From positions 1 through 7,076 of the forward strand of contig JAUVAM010000191.1 in the NCBI GenBank assembly GCA_030591745.1: 7,076 nucleotides of DNA, given 5' to 3'. A model generated the notes under the pieces. It worked only from the letters and a program-made list of their open reading frames with translations, ran no database searches and was not told where the DNA came from. Every line of letters starts with the position of its first letter. Position 1 is the stretch's first letter. Positions 5,157-7,076 of the stretch are shown here, one piece after another. Both the position numbers and the translations under genes were made by a program. The DNA is from Deltaproteobacteria bacterium (GTDB taxonomy: Bacteria; Myxococcota; B64-G9).

Positions 5157-6344
5157 TTAAGTTGTAGCTACCTCGACCCGATTTCTGCCCCCTTGTTTGG
5201 CCTTGTATAGGGCCTTGTCGGCAAGCCGGAACAACTGCCCTGCTTCCAAGTCCGACGCCTGGAGGGTCGCCACGCCGCCGGAGACCGTTATCTCCCCTGC
5301 TGGGCGATCTCCCATGGCCATGGACTCTACTTCGGCCCGGAGTTTTTCGGTGACCTTGGCTGCTTCTTCCTCGGTGGCGCCACCGGTCAATAGTACAACG
5401 AATTCTTCCCCGCCGTAGCGGGCCACCAGGTCTTCCGCTCGTACACGGCGCTCGAGGACCCCCGCCAGATCCTTGAGCACCTTGTCGCCACATTCATGGC
5501 CATGATTGTCGTTACAGGATTTGAAGTGGTCGATGTCAAAGAAAGCCAAAGACAGGCTGCGGCCGGCGCGTTTGGCTCGAGCGATTTCCTGCTCTAAGCG
5601 CATTTCGTAGTGGCGTCGGTTGAAGACACCGGTTAGGCCGTCCAAGGCCGCCATTTCTTTCAGTCGTTGGTGCAAGCGGGCTTTTTCGATGGCGATGGCC
5701 GCCATGTTGCCCAGGGTATGCAAGCCGCGCATTTCTTCTTTTTCGATGGCGCGTTTGTTGTAGTGGTTGTCCACCAGGATCACGCCCAAGACAGTCTCAT
5801 CTCGAAGCAGGGGAACGACCGCCAGGTGGCTGAACTGCAGACTTTCGCCTCCAGCGGTGGTCGGGGGTTGGTAGATGGCCTTGAGCTCATTGGAGAAGAA
5901 GGACTCTTTCTGCTGGGCGCTGCGCGCCACCAGGGCATGAATGGGTACGTCATCTTCGTCGCCGTGAGGGGGGGCGGTTGCGTTCATGGGCACGCTGAAG
6001 CCGAGGAGCTGCTTCGACAGGCCGTGAAGGCCCGCCGCGCCGCCGTCTTCGTAGCGCGAGAGGAGCTGATTCAAGTCCAGGTTTTGTTCTTCCATCGCTT
6101 CCCAAATTCGATGGGCTTCCTCTTTGCTGGTCGGCCCAACGGCCGTGGATGCCCGCAACTCGCGTCCGGCCTCGTCCGCCAGGAACAGGAAGGCCCGATT
6201 GAAGTCTAAGCCCCCTCCGTGGGTGATGCCGGAGAGGATGATGAACAGCACTTGGTCCAATTCCAGGGTCCCCAACATGGCTCGGGTAACCGTCAATTGG
6301 AAACGCAGTTCCTTGAGTAATTGTTCCGGCTTGGGCGCGGTCAT
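5157..6344 (-). CDS. GAF-GGDEF diguanylate cyclase
   Basis: A 395-residue cytoplasmic protein predicted to make cyclic di-GMP from two GTP. Residues about 15-222 form a GAF-type sensor domain (HLAVVPLLRDETVLGVILVDN and the helix LGNMAAIAIEKARL typical of its end); its ligand is unknown. A short helical linker leads into the GGDEF domain at about 230-393: DGLTGVFNRR, FFDIDHFKSCND, GHECGD, and the active-site GGEEF at 311-315. All key residues for GTP and metal binding are present, so the enzyme should be active. The inhibitory I-site RxxD is intact as Arg302-Ala-Glu-Asp305, five residues before GGEEF, predicting product feedback. There is no transmembrane segment or signal peptide. Start: ATG 6344, with a weak GGGG (6351-6354) six bases upstream. 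A candidate promoter lies at 6379-6407. The M23 peptidase follows after 24 bases, linking c-di-GMP signalling and wall remodelling in one transcript; a functional link is inferred only from this. Confidence 0.95.
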   Translation of the reverse strand: MTAPKPEQLLKELRFQLTVTRAMLGTLELDQVLFIILSGITHGGGLDFNRAFLFLADEAGRELRASTAVGPTSKEEAHRIWEAMEEQNLDLNQLLSRYEDGGAAGLHGLSKQLLGFSVPMNATAPPHGDEDDVPIHALVARSAQQKESFFSNELKAIYQPPTTAGGESLQFSHLAVVPLLRDETVLGVILVDNHYNKRAIEKEEMRGLHTLGNMAAIAIEKARLHQRLKEMAALDGLTGVFNRRHYEMRLEQEIARAKRAGRSLSLAFFDIDHFKSCNDNHGHECGDKVLKDLAGVLERRVRAEDLVARYGGEEFVVLLTGGATEEEAAKVTEKLRAEVESMAMGDRPAGEITVSGGVATLQASDLEAGQLFRLADKALYKAKQGGRNRVEVATT

Positions 6345-6378
6345 GACGAACCCCGTACTCGTTGAATTTCAGAGGATT

Positions 6379-6407
6379 AGGATAGCCGGACCACAGGCCC
6401 TTGTCCA
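6379..6407 (-). promoter_or_regulatory. Candidate sigma-70 type promoter for the GGDEF-M23 pair
   Basis: On the minus strand, TGGACA (6407-6402, five of six matches to TTGACA) is followed by exactly 17 bases and then TATCCT (6384-6379, four of six matches to TATAAT). It lies in the 80-base gap between the HAD stop and the GGDEF start, so transcription would begin near 6372, about 28 bases before ATG 6344. The position and spacing are good. Hexamer matches of this quality also occur by chance. Confidence 0.45.
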
Positions 6408-6422
6408 GTCGAAAGGTCGAAA
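6408..6422. repeat. Tandem 7-base direct repeat next to the candidate -35 box
   Basis: GTCGAAA occurs at 6408-6414 and again at 6416-6422, separated by one G, giving an 8-base period. Read on the minus strand it is TTTCGAC-C-TTTCGAC, directly abutting the candidate -35 hexamer TGGACA. This is a typical place for an activator or repressor site. It may also be chance, as the element is short. Confidence 0.4.
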
Positions 6423-6425
6423 TCT

Positions 6426-6896
6426 CTATTTCCGCAGGGTCGCCGTTAGGCGGAGGGGGTTTAAGAGTAGATCGAGGGCTTCTTTGATGTCACGGCTGAT
6501 TACGTCGGCGGCGGTGAAGAGTTCGGCGCAGGCGCCTTCGGGGCCTAAGATGGCGATGCCCAGGACGCTTTCTTGTAGCATGAGGCGGTCGTTGCGACCG
6601 TTGCCCATGGCCGCGCAGTGACTGGGGCCTAAGCTGCGGGCTAGTTCCATCTTTTGTTGATCCTGGGGGCCTGGGCCGAGTAGGTGCAAGGTGTGCTCGA
6701 TGGGACCCAGTACCTTGTTCGCGGTGCCGAAGGTGTCGGCTGTGATGAGGTGCAGGCGCAGTCGCATGGACAAATGGGCCAGGCGTTCGTCCACCTCCGG
6801 CAAGAGGGCCCCGTCCAGGGCCAGGGTGCCGTTGAGATCCAGCAAGAGATGTTCGAGTTGTCTTTTTCCCCAACCGGGGATGTTTAGTTCGATCAT
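6426..6896 (-). CDS. Soluble P-type-ATPase-like HAD superfamily protein
   Basis: 156 residues containing all HAD motifs: motif I Asp20-Leu-Asn-Gly-Thr24 (DLNGTLALDG), motif II Thr52 in LITADTFGT, motif III Lys82 (QQKMELARSLG), and motif IV GNGRND at 98-103. This order and the short length match the stand-alone family related to the phosphorylation/nucleotide domain of P-type ATPases (described as soluble P-type ATPases), which is widespread in archaea and bacteria. It has no membrane part. The Asn at the second position of motif I, where phosphatases have the acid/base Asp, fits that family and argues against an ordinary phosphatase; the substrate is unknown. Start: ATG 6896 overlaps the preceding stop as ATGA, and the MIELNIPGWG opening fits the family's start. 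A longer frame from 7061 is rejected because it runs through the upstream gene in the wrong frame. GGDEF lies 81 bases downstream. Confidence 0.88.
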   Translation of the reverse strand: MIELNIPGWGKRQLEHLLLDLNGTLALDGALLPEVDERLAHLSMRLRLHLITADTFGTANKVLGPIEHTLHLLGPGPQDQQKMELARSLGPSHCAAMGNGRNDRLMLQESVLGIAILGPEGACAELFTAADVISRDIKEALDLLLNPLRLTATLRK

Positions 6897-7076
6897 GGGT
6901 GTTGTTTCTTTCTCTTTCTTCGGCTCAAGAAGATGAGTCCAAGCAGGAACAACCAGGCAGAGCCCGAGTTCGGTGCGGTGGTGCAGCCACAGCCTTCGCC
7001 GCCATCGTCCGGGCAGCCTTCGTCCACTTGACCATCGCAGTCGTCGTCCAGCCCGTTGCAAAGTTCATCGGCTCCG
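6893..7076 (-). CDS. C-terminal end of a surface protein with MopE-type motif and MYXO-CTERM-like sorting tag (5' end outside window)
   Basis: The minus-strand frame from the window edge to TGA at 6895-6893 has no start in the window and encodes the last 60 residues of a larger protein. Seen in order: ADELCNGLDDDCDGQVDEGC, which matches the Cys/Asp motif repeated in MopE-like and many deltaproteobacterial surface proteins and proposed to bind metal. A Gly/Cys-rich stretch (GGEGCGC) follows, then a short spacer, the hydrophobic helix AWLFLLGLIFLS, and the basic tail RRKRKKQHP. Cys-rich stretch, helix and Arg/Lys tail is the architecture of the MYXO-CTERM tag, which in myxobacteria directs proteins to the cell surface after processing by an intramembrane protease. 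The stop overlaps the ATG of the HAD gene (ATGA), so translation is probably coupled. The main domains, and so the function, lie outside the window. Confidence 0.8.
   Translation of the reverse strand, partial: GADELCNGLDDDCDGQVDEGCPDDGGEGCGCTTAPNSGSAWLFLLGLIFLSRRKRKKQHP

Noticed and set aside
5667..6209. 180-codon plus-strand open frame inside the GGDEF gene
   Set aside because: It is the opposite-strand shadow of the GAF domain, rich in Val/Gly/Gln without any recognisable domain.
6897..7061. N-terminal extension of the HAD gene starting at 7061 (Arg-rich opening)
   Set aside because: The Arg/Trp-rich translation resembles no HAD family start, and the same bases encode the MopE/MYXO-CTERM-like tail in another frame ending in ATGA at the HAD start.
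1..7076. CRISPR arrays, tRNA/rRNA genes, insertion sequences, toxin-antitoxin or phage defence genes
   Set aside because: No regularly spaced repeats, no tRNA-like cloverleaf, no transposase or nuclease motifs were seen on either strand.

Overview
The window is G+C-rich, gene-dense bacterial DNA and most likely comes from a deltaproteobacterium in the broad sense (Myxococcota or a relative). The best clue is at the right edge. There, a minus-strand coding end carries a MopE-type Cys/Asp motif followed by a C-terminal tag of Cys-rich stretch, hydrophobic helix and Arg/Lys tail, which resembles the MYXO-CTERM surface-sorting tag. The M23 peptidase and the GAF-GGDEF protein also look like lineages common in that group. 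No rRNA, tRNA, CRISPR array, insertion sequence or phage gene was seen.

Left part (1-4089, plus strand): five genes in a row. They are the C-terminal part of a cyclophilin-type peptidyl-prolyl isomerase, a complete second cyclophilin with a signal peptide, a sigma-70-family (ECF-like) sigma factor with an unusually long linker between regions 2 and 4, a small zinc-binding anti-sigma factor without a membrane segment, and a 602-residue exported or anchored protein made almost entirely of tetratricopeptide repeats. The first four are tightly packed and look like one transcript. The TPR gene follows a 67-base gap that contains a hairpin enclosing its ribosome binding site. The layout suggests a regulated cell-envelope unit: sigma and anti-sigma as the switch, exported foldases and a TPR scaffold as effectors or neighbours. 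This is inference from order only.

Right part (4065-7076, minus strand, read right to left): the tail of the surface protein, a soluble P-type-ATPase-like HAD protein whose ATG overlaps the preceding stop (ATGA), a GAF-GGDEF diguanylate cyclase with an intact active site and I-site, and a membrane-anchored M23 (MepM-like) peptidoglycan endopeptidase. A plausible promoter for the GGDEF-M23 pair lies in the 80-base gap between the HAD and GGDEF genes, next to a perfect tandem repeat of a 7-base word. The two gene blocks converge and their 3' ends overlap by 25 bases.

Four start sites needed a decision from local signals. The second cyclophilin starts at ATG 351, the anti-sigma factor at GTG 1944, the M23 peptidase at TTG 5132 and the HAD protein at ATG 6896. 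I see no clearly novel defence or mobile system. The most interesting items are the atypical sigma/anti-sigma module, the surface protein whose end is visible only in a frame with no start codon inside the window, and the two candidate regulatory structures (2243-2274 and 6379-6422).
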